DNA of 64,000 nt from Bacillus sp. AFS073361 (GCF_002567005.1 NZ_NUZU01000010.1:24533-88532); one strand, 5' to 3'; shown: positions 44,961-54,086, numbered from the stretch's first letter. The notes: generated from the letters alone by a model not told the origin. A program made the numbers and translations.

Positions 44961-45586
44961 TCGAATATTTACCGAGATTTTACGAAGATATACGAGAGGC
45001 TCGCGCCATCATCGACTCAGACTCCGATGCAGTATCCGAGCTGAATGTCGCTATTGGCGATGTACTCGACCAGTTTCACGTAGATAGAGCGACATGGGGA
45101 CTCGAAATATGGGAGCGCCTCGTCGGACTGCCTAGCGCGGCAAAATACACGATTTGGGATTCGATGAAGAATCAGAGCGTCCTATTCGATACGCTCGAGT
45201 TTAAAACGTGGGACTTGATAGAGCGCTCTTATACGTCGAGTTTGGACGAAAGGCGGGCGGCTGTCAAGTCGAGACTGCGCGGAACCGGAACCGTTACGAA
45301 AGATATGCTTAAGAGCGTGTGCGCATCCTACACGGGCGGAACAGTGGATATTAACGAGTTTGCCAGTGAGTACCGTGTTCAAATCGTATTTACCGATATT
45401 GCGGGCGTGCCGATTAACATGGATGCGCTTCAGGCGGTAGTGCGCGACATTATGCCGGCCCATTTAGAAATCGAGTACGTGTATCGCTACTTACGCTGGA
45501 CCGAATTAGACGGTTATGCGTGGTCATGGGATACGCTAGACGGTAAATCGTATACATGGGACGAATTTAGTGAAGCGATTCAATAG
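44957..45586 (+). CDS. XkdU-like baseplate protein (DUF2313)
   Basis: 209 residues, ATGA overlap with J. DQFHVDRATWGLEIWERLVGLP and the ISYTGG/VDI region match the YmfQ/XkdU family. The C-terminus carries WDTLDGKSYTWDEFSEAI, a Trp-rich tail. Confidence 0.88.
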   Translation: MIEYLPRFYEDIREARAIIDSDSDAVSELNVAIGDVLDQFHVDRATWGLEIWERLVGLPSAAKYTIWDSMKNQSVLFDTLEFKTWDLIERSYTSSLDERRAAVKSRLRGTGTVTKDMLKSVCASYTGGTVDINEFASEYRVQIVFTDIAGVPINMDALQAVVRDIMPAHLEIEYVYRYLRWTELDGYAWSWDTLDGKSYTWDEFSEAIQ

Positions 45587-45600
45587 GAGGTGTGCTTTGA

Positions 45601-47076
45601 TTGGCGACAAATAAAACGGATTATTTAAAATTGAACGATTGGGTTGGTTCTGACCCGTTCAGACGTGAAGAAATTAACGCGAATTTTCGCACATTGGACG
45701 CAAAGGCGAAAGAACATGAGGATAGTATTGGCGATTTAACTACGTTGCAGACTACCGATAAGAGTAGTTTAGTTAAAGCTGTCAACGAGAATACGTCGTC
45801 TTTGGCGGAAAAGGCGAATCAAAAGACAAACGTATTTAATAAGAAAACATTTGGTACTTTTGGAAATGCTGCTGTACTATCCTCAATGGGAAATGAACCA
45901 AGCGATAACCCAAAACCACAGGTGCTAGGCCTTACAACTACCCAACAGGCATCGACATATTCAAATAGGGATAGTGTTGCTTTTTACAATTCAAATAGGA
46001 GTAAAAACCCAACATTTACGACTAACACCGGAACAATTACCTATGCTAGTTTGAGTGTTCAATTTACAGGAGATGCTACGAATTTATCTAAAGTAGTATC
46101 AGGAATGTTAATTGATACCCTTCACACTCCTAACCATTGGGCATCTATTGTTGATTATGTAGACGTTGCAAATAAAACCATTTATATAAAAGATGGTTGG
46201 TACTTAGTTCAAGATGGAGGAAGTGCTACACCGTCATTACCACCGAATAATATAGGGTTTGATGTTGATTTACTAACTAGGGTGTGGGGTATTAACAATA
46301 ATGTGTTTTTGTTTGCGGAGGATAAAACAAACTCAGCCGTTGCAGAAGAAATAGGGTTGTTCAACAATGTTACGGATGGTGCAACCGAAGGAATTGATGT
46401 AGTAAACTTTGAGAATAAATCAAATTACGGTGTTCGTGTTCGTCATAAGGATAGCGAACCGGGGGTAATTGGTTTTTCTGATGGATTTGTTGCCCAAGAT
46501 ACGGATAGTGCCTTTACCTTTATTGCTGATTACTCGACACAGTTTTTAACGAAATCTGTCTATAACGGTAATTCAAGTACAGATGGTTTTCAATTAACAG
46601 CAGAAGGCAAACAAAACAAAGTGAGATTGTTTGCGACGGTTTATACGAACGGACAAAACGTAATAAGCTCGACTACAAATAAAATGATTATTCTTAACAA
46701 GACAGTTGTGGAAACATTTACGATCCCTACACCCGTTGGGCGGTCAGGTGAAATTTTGTTTGTCTTGAATCAAGGTACGGTGAATGCTGATTTAAACGTG
46801 ACGGATGGGAAAAACATTGTTTATGACTCTAGGGTTTTAACGGCTGTTACGATTGTTTCTAAGAACAACGCTATTTTAGTTAGTGATGGTAATAGTTGGA
46901 TTGTTGTTTCTGGTTTAATGGACAGACGACCTGTAAACGCTCGTACTGGTACAGCAGCACCAACTGTAAACGCTGATTATGTTGGTCAAGTATACGTTGA
47001 TACTACGAATAAAATCAGTTACATGGCTGTAGCAACAGGAACAGGTGCAACCGATTGGAAACAAATCACCAACTAA
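45601..47076 (+). CDS. Tail fibre / receptor-binding protein
   Basis: 491 residues from TTG 45601 (AGGAGGTG upstream). The first ~60 residues (TDYLKLNDWVGSDPFRREEINANFRTLD) are the usual attachment segment. From about 45840 the DNA turns markedly AT-rich and the protein becomes Asn/Thr/Gly-rich with beta-helix character. The C-terminal GLMDRRPVNARTGTAAPTVNADYVGQVYVD resembles a fibre knob or chaperone-like end. The AT-rich middle suggests a swapped receptor module. Confidence 0.75.
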   Translation: MATNKTDYLKLNDWVGSDPFRREEINANFRTLDAKAKEHEDSIGDLTTLQTTDKSSLVKAVNENTSSLAEKANQKTNVFNKKTFGTFGNAAVLSSMGNEPSDNPKPQVLGLTTTQQASTYSNRDSVAFYNSNRSKNPTFTTNTGTITYASLSVQFTGDATNLSKVVSGMLIDTLHTPNHWASIVDYVDVANKTIYIKDGWYLVQDGGSATPSLPPNNIGFDVDLLTRVWGINNNVFLFAEDKTNSAVAEEIGLFNNVTDGATEGIDVVNFENKSNYGVRVRHKDSEPGVIGFSDGFVAQDTDSAFTFIADYSTQFLTKSVYNGNSSTDGFQLTAEGKQNKVRLFATVYTNGQNVISSTTNKMIILNKTVVETFTIPTPVGRSGEILFVLNQGTVNADLNVTDGKNIVYDSRVLTAVTIVSKNNAILVSDGNSWIVVSGLMDRRPVNARTGTAAPTVNADYVGQVYVDTTNKISYMAVATGTGATDWKQITN

Positions 47077-47117
47077 TTCGGACTTGGATGAAAAAGCGTC
47101 GTAAGTAATATTAGATT

Positions 47118-47140
47118 AAGAGCCCATCGCGGCTCTTTTT
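47118..47140 (+). terminator. Rho-independent terminator
   Basis: AAGAGCC (47118-47124) pairs with GGCTCTT (47131-47137) and five T run from 47136. Ends the fibre gene. Confidence 0.88.
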
Positions 47141-47163
47141 CACTTTAGAAAGGAGCGGATCAC

Positions 47164-47742
47164 ATGCCGGATTTAACTCCGCGAATAGGAATTAAGAAAC
47201 CTCTCGGCAATGAAAACGTATCACGCGCATCATTTAACGAAAACTGGGACATTCTTGACGCGAAAGTAGCTACGAATGCTTTCTCGAGTGTAGCCGGAAA
47301 AACAGGCGGAAGCTTATCGACAGTTGTTGCGGATAGCCCATCGGACACATTGACGATTGAAGGGCTCGCGCCTATCCAAGTTTCGGCGGATGTAAACACG
47401 GATACTATCACCGTAAGTTTAGAAACGCCAACGCCGGTAAATTTAACGTTACAGAATGGCACAACGGTTTATTCAGACAGAACGCCGAGGTATATAAAGG
47501 ACGGCTACGCAGTTGAGCTTGACGGGGCTGTTATTGCAACGGGCGGAGGCGTTACCCTCGCGACATTGCCCGCCGGTTATAGGCCTCCGAAAACTCAGAT
47601 TTTCAAGGTGGCGCAAAACTGGTCCGCCACAAACGATGGCGCAACCATCTACGTTAATCCAGACGGAACCGTGATTCTCCTAGTAGCGGCTAGTTATGCG
47701 CAAGCCATTTCTTTATGCGGTATCCGATTCTACACAATCTAG
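47164..47742 (+). CDS. Tail fibre-like protein
   Basis: 192 residues, AAAGGAGCGG upstream. The PDLTPRIGIKKPLGNENVSRASFNENWDILD start has the same attachment pattern as the previous gene; the rest is beta-rich Thr/Val sequence ending SLCGIRFYTI. Likely a second, shorter fibre. Confidence 0.7.
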   Translation: MPDLTPRIGIKKPLGNENVSRASFNENWDILDAKVATNAFSSVAGKTGGSLSTVVADSPSDTLTIEGLAPIQVSADVNTDTITVSLETPTPVNLTLQNGTTVYSDRTPRYIKDGYAVELDGAVIATGGGVTLATLPAGYRPPKTQIFKVAQNWSATNDGATIYVNPDGTVILLVAASYAQAISLCGIRFYTI

Positions 47743-47760
47743 TACGAAAGGGTGTTATCA

Positions 47761-48006
47761 GTGAAACAAGTTTACAAGTATGATAGCGCAGGCAAATACG
47801 TCGAGCCCGTACTAATCGCAGACGGGGCGCCAATCCCGGCAAACTGCACGGACAAACCGCTCCCACAACCGAACTGGAAGCCGGTACTCAAGAACGGCGC
47901 ATGGGTCGAAACAGGCACGCCTCCATCCGCACCAACACCGAAGCCGACCGTCGAGCAAGAGATTGCGGATTTATGGTATGCGGTCATGATGGGAGGGGTT
48001 GCGTAA
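47761..48006 (+). CDS. XkdW-like small tail protein
   Basis: 81 residues from GTG 47761. VYKYDSAGKYVEPVLIADG and PPSAPTPKPTVEQEIADLW, proline-rich. Position between fibres and XkdX equals XkdW of PBSX. Confidence 0.65.
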   Translation: MKQVYKYDSAGKYVEPVLIADGAPIPANCTDKPLPQPNWKPVLKNGAWVETGTPPSAPTPKPTVEQEIADLWYAVMMGGVA

Positions 48007-48147
48007 ATGCTAACGTATGAACGAATCAAACGGTTTTATGACGGAGGTTACTGGACGAAGTCAATGGTGGGCGACGCGGTGGTTAAAGGAGTTATTACGC
48101 CGGCACAATACGAACAAATTACCGGAGAGCCTTACGTAGCTTCGTAG
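48007..48147 (+). CDS. XkdX family protein
   Basis: 46 residues, ATG one base after the preceding stop codon. IKRFYDGGYWTKSMVGDAVVKGVITPAQYEQITGEPY fits XkdX family (a Y/W-rich start and an IT..QY..ITG end). Confidence 0.75.
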   Translation: MLTYERIKRFYDGGYWTKSMVGDAVVKGVITPAQYEQITGEPYVAS

Positions 48148-48172
48148 GTTCTCTTAGATGGGAGGCGCAACG

Positions 48173-48427
48173 ATGGGCGAACCAATAAGCCGGGACATTG
48201 CGGAACTGCGCGAATGGCTTGTGCGAATTGATACGAAAATGGACTATATGAGCGAAGTTAAGCGAGTGGCAGACGAAGCAGACGCAAAAGCGGACAAAGC
48301 GCTGGCAATGTCGGAAGACAATCGCGAGGATATTCGCGACATGAAGGCGAATACGAAGTGGGTTTGGGGAACGATGATAGCCGTGCTTGGCTTATTAGCA
48401 ACGGTGGGCGTAGCGGTTTTCGGATAA
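48173..48427 (+). CDS. XhlA-like holin-associated membrane protein
   Basis: 84 residues from ATG 48173 (GGGAGG upstream). Acidic N-terminal coiled coil and one C-terminal membrane helix (WVWGTMIAVLGLLATVGVAVF), the shape of hemolysin XhlA. First gene of the lysis block. Confidence 0.8.
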   Translation: MGEPISRDIAELREWLVRIDTKMDYMSEVKRVADEADAKADKALAMSEDNREDIRDMKANTKWVWGTMIAVLGLLATVGVAVFG

Positions 48428-48431
48428 GACA

Positions 48432-48480
48432 GTCGGCAACCGCAGCCCTTCGTTGGCTACGTTAAAGTTGCGGCGCCGAC
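48432..48480 (+). ncRNA. Structured RNA element before the endolysin
   Basis: Long hairpin: GTCGGC (48432-48437) pairs with GCCGAC (48475-48480), CCGCA (48440-48444) with TGCGG (48469-48473), and AGCC with GGCT inside. No U tract follows, so it is not a standard terminator; it may control endolysin translation or mRNA decay. Confidence 0.5.
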
Positions 48481-48528
48481 CTTAGATAGATTGTACCACA
48501 AAAAATTAACGGAAGGAAGCGAAATAAT

Positions 48529-49383
48529 ATGGCGTTTGAAATATTGACAGCCGATCAATTAATCGCACGGTTAAAGGGGCGGAAATACAAATATTCGCAA
48601 ATCCATCACACTTGGCGTCCTAATCATAGTAATTTCAACGGAAAGAATCATCTAGCGTTACAACAAGGGATGTACGACTATCACGTAAAGACTCGCGGCT
48701 GGGATAACATCGGTCAGCACGTTACGCTTATGCCGGACGGAACCTTCGTGACAGGGCGTCCGTTCAACCAGACTCCTGCCGGAATTAGCGGATATAATAC
48801 TGGCGCATTCATGGTCGAGATGCTGGGCGATTTTGACAAAGGAAAGGATAAATTAGAAGGCGCTCAACTTGACGCTATGTTAGCGCTACAGCATTTCCTA
48901 ACGACAGAATGCGGAGCAAAGATTATGTTTCACCGTGAGCATGCGCCGAAAACGTGCCCAGGGACCGGACTTGACAAAGATGCGTTTCTGAAGCAAGTCG
49001 CTAACTATGGCGATAAACCTGGAAAGGCGTCAACTCAGTCCGTGTTGAAGCTTGGCGACAAGGGGGCGGACGTGAAGAAGTTGCAGGAAAATCTGCTGAA
49101 GGTCGGCGAGAAACTTCCGAAGTTTGGTGCGGACGGAGACTTCGGGCAGGAAACGGTCGACGCGGTCAAATCATTCCAATCCCGAAACAAGTTAACGGTT
49201 GATGGCGTAGTAGGCGCGAAGACAAAAGCGAAGTTAGACGAAGCGGTAAAGCCAGCGCCGAAACCGACCGTCCGAGTCAACGTGATTACCGGATGGTATA
49301 ACGAAGGGTCCAAGGGGCTAGCGGAACTAGAAGCGTTTTTGAAATCGAAGGGCTGGCATTATCGTAAAGAGGAGGCGAAGTAA
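48529..49383 (+). CDS. Endolysin: N-acetylmuramoyl-L-alanine amidase
   Basis: 284 residues. N-terminal amidase_2/PGRP domain (residues ~20-155) with H26/H27, H135 and C143 as zinc ligands or base. Residues ~172-240 are a peptidoglycan-binding_1 domain (LKLGDKGADVKKLQENL ... DGDFGQETVDAVKSFQ). A C-terminal SPOR-like strand-helix region (RVNVITGWYNEGSKG) follows. Hydrolyses amide bonds of the wall at lysis. Confidence 0.94.
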   Translation: MAFEILTADQLIARLKGRKYKYSQIHHTWRPNHSNFNGKNHLALQQGMYDYHVKTRGWDNIGQHVTLMPDGTFVTGRPFNQTPAGISGYNTGAFMVEMLGDFDKGKDKLEGAQLDAMLALQHFLTTECGAKIMFHREHAPKTCPGTGLDKDAFLKQVANYGDKPGKASTQSVLKLGDKGADVKKLQENLLKVGEKLPKFGADGDFGQETVDAVKSFQSRNKLTVDGVVGAKTKAKLDEAVKPAPKPTVRVNVITGWYNEGSKGLAELEAFLKSKGWHYRKEEAK

Positions 49384-49384
49384 C

Positions 49385-49573
49385 ATGAAACGGTTTAAGA
49401 ACTACGGCTTATGGCTTGCGGTGGCATCGCTCGGCTTAATCGTAGCGCAGGCATTCGGGCTAAATTTCGCAGAAGATAAATATAACGAAGTGGTTAACGC
49501 TGTGCTGACGGTGCTCGTGTTAGCGGGGGTCGTGAATAATCCGACGAGCGGTACCGGATTTAAGGATAAATAA
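49385..49573 (+). CDS. Phage holin (phi-LC3 family)
   Basis: 62 residues. A hydrophobic helix (LWLAVASLGLIVAQAFGL) and the signature VNAVLTVLVLAGVVNNPTSGTG of holin_1. Two bases after the endolysin stop. Forms membrane lesions that release the endolysin. Confidence 0.9.
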   Translation: MKRFKNYGLWLAVASLGLIVAQAFGLNFAEDKYNEVVNAVLTVLVLAGVVNNPTSGTGFKDK

Positions 49574-49577
49574 TACC

Positions 49578-49605
49578 GGCGGTCCTGACGGGCTGCCTTT
49601 TTATT
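49578..49605 (+). terminator. Probable terminator after the lysis genes
   Basis: GGCGG (49578-49582) can pair with CTGCC (49593-49597), one G-U, followed by T-rich TTTTTATTTT. Weak stem but standard layout. Confidence 0.55.
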
Positions 49606-49622
49606 TTGCGGAGGTGAAATAA

Positions 49623-50027
49623 TTGGCGTTCCAACAATACATCGATTTCAGCGTTTCATTAGACAGCATCGTGCAAGGAAATAACGGAAGTATTTTGCGC
49701 TTTACCGTACTTCGTAATAAGGCGACAGTTTCAATCCAGGACGCTACCGTCAGTGTTGCGATTAAGCAAGGCGCAACTTTAGCAGTAAAACAAGCGTCTA
49801 TTACTGACGCGGTGAGCGGTAAATGCGAAGTTACATTAAATAAAGCGGACTTAACCACGCCGGGCCTTTACTTTTTCCAGCCGACAGTTACGTATGCGGA
49901 TGGTGATGAGTTTTCCGGTGATGTTCAGCGCTTTAAAGTTACGGGTAAATTGACGGGAGTTCCTCCGGTTGACGGCGGAGGCACCGGCGATATAACGGTT
50001 TCTATAGACGGAGGCGATCTTGGTTGA
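49623..50027 (+). CDS. Baseplate upper protein-like (BppU N-terminal)
   Basis: 134 residues from TTG 49623 (CGGAGGTG upstream). IDFSVSLDSIVQGNNGSILRFTV and LNKADLTTPGLYFFQPTV match the N-terminal Ig-like domain of BppU proteins, which anchor receptor-binding modules. Ends in a Gly/Asp tail that overlaps the next start. Confidence 0.72.
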   Translation: MAFQQYIDFSVSLDSIVQGNNGSILRFTVLRNKATVSIQDATVSVAIKQGATLAVKQASITDAVSGKCEVTLNKADLTTPGLYFFQPTVTYADGDEFSGDVQRFKVTGKLTGVPPVDGGGTGDITVSIDGGDLG

Positions 50028-51886
50028 CGAATATACGAATAGATAAGATTCAGATAAAGCGAGGGAAGGTCGCAAACTTGCCGACTTTAGATGACGGCGA
50101 GTTATTCTACGCCTACGATACGAAAGAGCATTATCTCGGAATGGGCGGAGTAAATCAACTAATCAGCAAGGATTTTGCCTCTCTTAATCAGCATTACGAG
50201 GGCGTTTTATCGAGGTTCGGCATTAATTCGAACGGTAAGTTAACGATTGATAGCGTGGAGTTTGCGGGTGGTGGCGCTGGTTCCTTAGTTTATAATACAT
50301 TGGCTGATTTACAAACGGCATATCCTAACGGAACAACTCAACCCGCTTGGATCGTAGCGGATAATAGTTGGTATTATTGGAGTGGCACCGTAACACCTCC
50401 AGCAGATACGACAGCGCCAGAATTAACGATCACGGCTGGCGGAACATTTACCGGCACTAAGTCCGTTACGATGAGCGCTAACGAGACGGCGACCATTTAT
50501 TACACTCTTGACGGCTCAACTCCTACAACAAGCAGTGCGGTATATACAACGCCGCTATCTATTAGCGCAACGACTACGCTCAAGGCATTCGCGAAAGATA
50601 CTGCCGGAAATTCAAGCGCCGTTCAGTCTGTTACTTACACGCTTGATGCAACGCCACCAGCGGACACAACGGCGCCTAGTAACGTCACAAACCTTGCGTA
50701 TAGCAACGTGACACAGACCGGATTAACTTTAACATGGACGGCTTCAGCGAGCTCTGACGTGGCATCTTATGATGTATATAACGGCTCGACGTTATTAGCG
50801 AATGTCACCGGAACGACTTATAACGTGAGTGGATTGACGGCTTCAACACAGTACACTTTCGCGGTTAAGGCGAAGGATGCGGCGAATAACGTTGCGAGTG
50901 GTACTTCTGTAACGGTGACTACTTCGGCTCCAGCGGATACCACTGCGCCAGTGTTAACGATAACACCTGCGGCAACATTTACGGACACTCAAACGGTGGT
51001 AATGAGTACAAATGAAACGGCTACAATTTGGTATACGTTGGATGATACCGACCCAACATCAAGCGGAACAAAAGTACAATATACAGCGTCATTAACATTA
51101 ACGGCGACCGATACCATCAAGGCATACGCAGTGGATAGCGCCAATAATGCAAGTGCGGTTCAGACGGTTACGTATACAAAACAAAATTTAAGCGCCGCAG
51201 TAATTTATCCTGAAAATAATTATTTGGTAATGCCGGTAAATCAATTTACTTACGGGTCTTTAAGTGGTTATGACGATGGAACATATAATAGCGTTCCTTC
51301 TGTCCAAGCTTTAACCACGATGTTTGACCAAACAGGAGCGAATCCTATTTATGGTGATGGGCTGCCTTATGTCACCTTTGCTTCAGGAATGGCAGCTTAT
51401 CCATACGAATGTATGACTATTGGGTCAGGTTCGACAGCAAACAAGGTAATTATAAGGTTAGCAAAAACGAAAGGGGCAACTGCGGCGGAGTTAGACAGCT
51501 ATTTGGCGTCATCCAATGCACTTATCAGAATAAAGTTAAGTGCGACTTATAAAACGTTTAATATTCCATCAAATATATCAACAGTCACAACTAGAACTTC
51601 AGGTGTCAATGCGAATTTTGAGTATTTTAAATGCGTATTAAATGACGGGATTGGCACATACGTACCAACGACGGCAGATACAACAAATAAACAATTTTGT
51701 TCAAGTGGAGCTAACGTTCTACAATCAAATGCCACTGTTTATTCTTCAAGCAAACCTAGTGTGAAAATAAATTCTGCTGATAACTCATTAGAAATGTTAG
51801 TGCCAAAAGGAACACTAGCTAGTATAGATGTAGCGGGAGTTAGCTCGTATTTGGCGGCTGCTAATCTTAAAATTTATTATGCTTAA
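50024..51886 (+). CDS. Multi-domain receptor-binding tail protein
   Basis: 620 residues from TTG 50024. An N-terminal coiled adaptor, then two chitobiase C-terminal-type repeats (TATIYYTLDGSTPTTSSAVYT about 155-185 and TATIWYTLDDTDPTSSGT about 325-350) flanking a fibronectin type III domain (about 220-305). From about 51190 the DNA becomes AT-rich and the protein changes to an Asn/Ser-rich tip with no similarity I recognise. Likely binds a surface polysaccharide. Confidence 0.8.
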   Translation: MTNIRIDKIQIKRGKVANLPTLDDGELFYAYDTKEHYLGMGGVNQLISKDFASLNQHYEGVLSRFGINSNGKLTIDSVEFAGGGAGSLVYNTLADLQTAYPNGTTQPAWIVADNSWYYWSGTVTPPADTTAPELTITAGGTFTGTKSVTMSANETATIYYTLDGSTPTTSSAVYTTPLSISATTTLKAFAKDTAGNSSAVQSVTYTLDATPPADTTAPSNVTNLAYSNVTQTGLTLTWTASASSDVASYDVYNGSTLLANVTGTTYNVSGLTASTQYTFAVKAKDAANNVASGTSVTVTTSAPADTTAPVLTITPAATFTDTQTVVMSTNETATIWYTLDDTDPTSSGTKVQYTASLTLTATDTIKAYAVDSANNASAVQTVTYTKQNLSAAVIYPENNYLVMPVNQFTYGSLSGYDDGTYNSVPSVQALTTMFDQTGANPIYGDGLPYVTFASGMAAYPYECMTIGSGSTANKVIIRLAKTKGATAAELDSYLASSNALIRIKLSATYKTFNIPSNISTVTTRTSGVNANFEYFKCVLNDGIGTYVPTTADTTNKQFCSSGANVLQSNATVYSSSKPSVKINSADNSLEMLVPKGTLASIDVAGVSSYLAAANLKIYYA

Positions 51887-51901
51887 TATGGAGGTGTTTT
51901 T

Positions 51902-53212
51902 ATGTCTTGGAGTAAGATGGAAACAAGTCAATATAATCCTGTTAATAAACAAACTTTAGATAAGCTTTCAGACAACGGAACATCATTGTTTTTTAACGGT
52001 GCGAGTGTAGGAGGTTCTACACAAGTATCTGTGACAGGTAGACCATACGCTTTATTCTCTTTGAGGGGTGGAGTAATAAACATTCAAAGCGATACCTTTA
52101 ATAATAAAATTTTATATTACTCTATTCCGAAATTAGACACAGATCGTTACAGAAGACTTTTTTGGTGGACTGCTTCTGGTGGATATGCAAGTATTGATAT
52201 TCCAGATGGCACTCTAAATGATAATGATGCCTTAGTATATAATATTTCAACGAATACACTAACAACGAAGAATGGTACTTGGGGCAATGTCTCAGTTTCT
52301 CAAAATGAATATTTACTTTTGTACAACAATCTTGGTAATATCGGTGGTCTTTTGAGCAAATACGTTAATTTTGGTTCAAGCACAAGGGTTCCGATTCGAG
52401 AACTGGGGGTTGCAGACTATTACACAAGTAACGGTTCGCCACAAGGCCTGTTTTTAATGGACGAATACTATTTCGCATGTGCCGGACCGGTAACAGATGA
52501 TTATACGACTTACGCGAATATGGTAATGTACAATAAAAGCACAAACGCTTTAGTGAAAAGTATATCTCAAAATTTTGGGCATATGAACACAGTGGACTAT
52601 TCAACCTCAAAAAATTCGTTATTAATATCCAACGGCTCAAAGTCATATACAATGCCGCCTATCGCTTGGATATTGCCTAATTTTAAAGAATGGGCAACTA
52701 ACTCAAATAATACAGTGCTAGAATACAACACAGTCGATAAAATAACTTTGGATTTCAGCCAACTTTCATCTGAGTTTAAAGGCCAGTTTGTTTGGGGATA
52801 TGACAACACCGATATAATCTACATGATTAGCAATGAATGTAGAACATTGAGAAAAATATTGCTCGGAAAAGGAACAAACAACTTGGGTAGCGGTGTTTAT
52901 GTGAATACAACCGACCCTAATCGATATAACGGAAGTTATCAAATACTGAACACATGGCAATCCAATGTGGTAGATGTTCATAGCGACATGTTTTTTTATA
53001 AAGGTAATGTTTATATGGGTATCAAAGGAGCTAACCAAATAAGAAAAGCCATCCCAATGAGTGACGGAACATTTGAAAGCGAATATTTGCCACTGATTAC
53101 TAACACGAATGGTACTCTTGCAGATGTTGAGGGGTTAGACTACGATAACGAATATTTGTATATTTTTAACGCTTATGATGGATATAGGCTAAGTATAAAC
53201 AACTTATATTAA
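51902..53212 (+). CDS. Tail tip / adhesin-like protein
   Basis: 436 residues, AT-rich throughout, GGAGGTG upstream. Repeating Tyr/Asn/Ser-rich strands with periodic segments such as VLEYNTVDKITLDF and GNVYMGIKGANQI suggest a beta-propeller. No metal or catalytic motif found. Follows the receptor-binding protein and likely forms the tip. Confidence 0.65.
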   Translation: MSWSKMETSQYNPVNKQTLDKLSDNGTSLFFNGASVGGSTQVSVTGRPYALFSLRGGVINIQSDTFNNKILYYSIPKLDTDRYRRLFWWTASGGYASIDIPDGTLNDNDALVYNISTNTLTTKNGTWGNVSVSQNEYLLLYNNLGNIGGLLSKYVNFGSSTRVPIRELGVADYYTSNGSPQGLFLMDEYYFACAGPVTDDYTTYANMVMYNKSTNALVKSISQNFGHMNTVDYSTSKNSLLISNGSKSYTMPPIAWILPNFKEWATNSNNTVLEYNTVDKITLDFSQLSSEFKGQFVWGYDNTDIIYMISNECRTLRKILLGKGTNNLGSGVYVNTTDPNRYNGSYQILNTWQSNVVDVHSDMFFYKGNVYMGIKGANQIRKAIPMSDGTFESEYLPLITNTNGTLADVEGLDYDNEYLYIFNAYDGYRLSINNLY

Positions 53213-53237
53213 CGGATTTTTAAACGAAATAAATAAC

Positions 53238-53267
53238 GACGGGCAACGCATATTTACGCCCGTCTTT
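53238..53267 (+). terminator. Rho-independent terminator
   Basis: GACGGGC (53238-53244) pairs with GCCCGTC (53258-53264), then TTTA. Closes the late structural region. Confidence 0.8.
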
Positions 53268-53320
53268 ACATATAACGTACCATACGGTAAAATAAGGTAA
53301 ATTGAAACGGAGTGATTACG

Positions 53321-53701
53321 ATGAAAATCGCTGCTTATATATTTATCGCAATCTTGTTCGCTTGGGGCGCCTATAGCGGGCTAACGAAAGAGCCGGAAGC
53401 ACGCCCGATGTCCGCGTCCTCAATGACGGAGCAACAACGCGACGCCCACGATTCCGCAATCATACTCAAGCACTTAGGAGCATACGGAGTGGAGCGCGTG
53501 GAAATCGGATATGGCTACGATTCCATTAAAGTACACCTGAAGGCGAAAAGTAGCGACCAGTATGTTTCCGACAAAGCATCGGATATTAAGGACGCCATTC
53601 GCGATATCCTTGAAAATAATCGCGCCGACTTGACGCTCGAAAAGGAGCCTGGCGATTACTACGTTTATATTTACGGAAAAGACGCTCATCTAATAAACTA
53701 A
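53321..53701 (+). CDS. Membrane-anchored hypothetical protein
   Basis: 126 residues from ATG 53321 with CGGAG upstream. A single N-terminal hydrophobic helix (AAYIFIAILFAWGAYSG), then a BON-like or small alpha/beta domain outside the membrane. Stop overlaps the next terminator. Not recognised. Confidence 0.6.
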   Translation: MKIAAYIFIAILFAWGAYSGLTKEPEARPMSASSMTEQQRDAHDSAIILKHLGAYGVERVEIGYGYDSIKVHLKAKSSDQYVSDKASDIKDAIRDILENNRADLTLEKEPGDYYVYIYGKDAHLIN

Positions 53702-53731
53702 GCCCTGGCGAAATTGTGCCGGGGCTTTTTC
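53701..53731. terminator. Bidirectional terminator
   Basis: AGCCCTGGC (53701-53709) pairs with GCCGGGGCT (53718-53726), nine pairs with one G-U, then TTTTT. It lies between converging genes (53321 forward, 53743 reverse). Confidence 0.85.
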
Positions 53732-53742
53732 TTCGTTTTACG

Positions 53743-53967
53743 CTATACATCGAAAAACTTATCGCTATCAACATCGTATCCCATCGACTTCAACGCGCGC
53801 TGCACCTTCACCCACGTCGAAATCATCGGCACATGATCCTTATCGTTACACATCCTCGTCAACGTCATCTCACTTACTTGCGCCTTCTCGGCGACATCCT
53901 TCTGCGCAATGCCTTTGTTATCCATCCACTTACCGAATTTACTTCGCGGTTTTCCTAGTCCGAACAA
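53743..53967 (-). CDS. Xre/Cro-like transcriptional regulator
   Basis: 74 residues on the reverse strand, read from 53967. Helix-turn-helix QKDVAEKAQVSEMTLTRMCN (residues ~23-42) of the Cro/C1 type. Separated from the divergent operon by 170 bases that contain TACAGTATG and ATACAGTAT motifs. Likely a repressor of the conjugation-like operon or of the prophage; with no other repressor in the window it may be the immunity protein. Confidence 0.8.
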   Translation of the reverse strand: MFGLGKPRSKFGKWMDNKGIAQKDVAEKAQVSEMTLTRMCNDKDHVPMISTWVKVQRALKSMGYDVDSDKFFDV

Positions 53968-54038
53968 GCTACGTCACCTCATACGTTTTTACCTACAGTA
54001 TGTACGAAAATAACTTTTTTTATACGGAGGCAAAATTT

Positions 54039-54086
54039 GTGGTATCACGGACAATCAGACGCCCATACAGTATATTAACCAGTTAG
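54039..54086 (+). CDS. Possible leader peptide
   Basis: GTG 54039 is placed after TACGGAGGC and encodes 15 residues ending in TAG 54084-54086. A TTG two bases earlier gives another 13-residue frame. Too short to judge, but a ribosome site with a mini-ORF in a leader is a common control element. Confidence 0.25.
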   Translation: MVSRTIRRPYSILTS

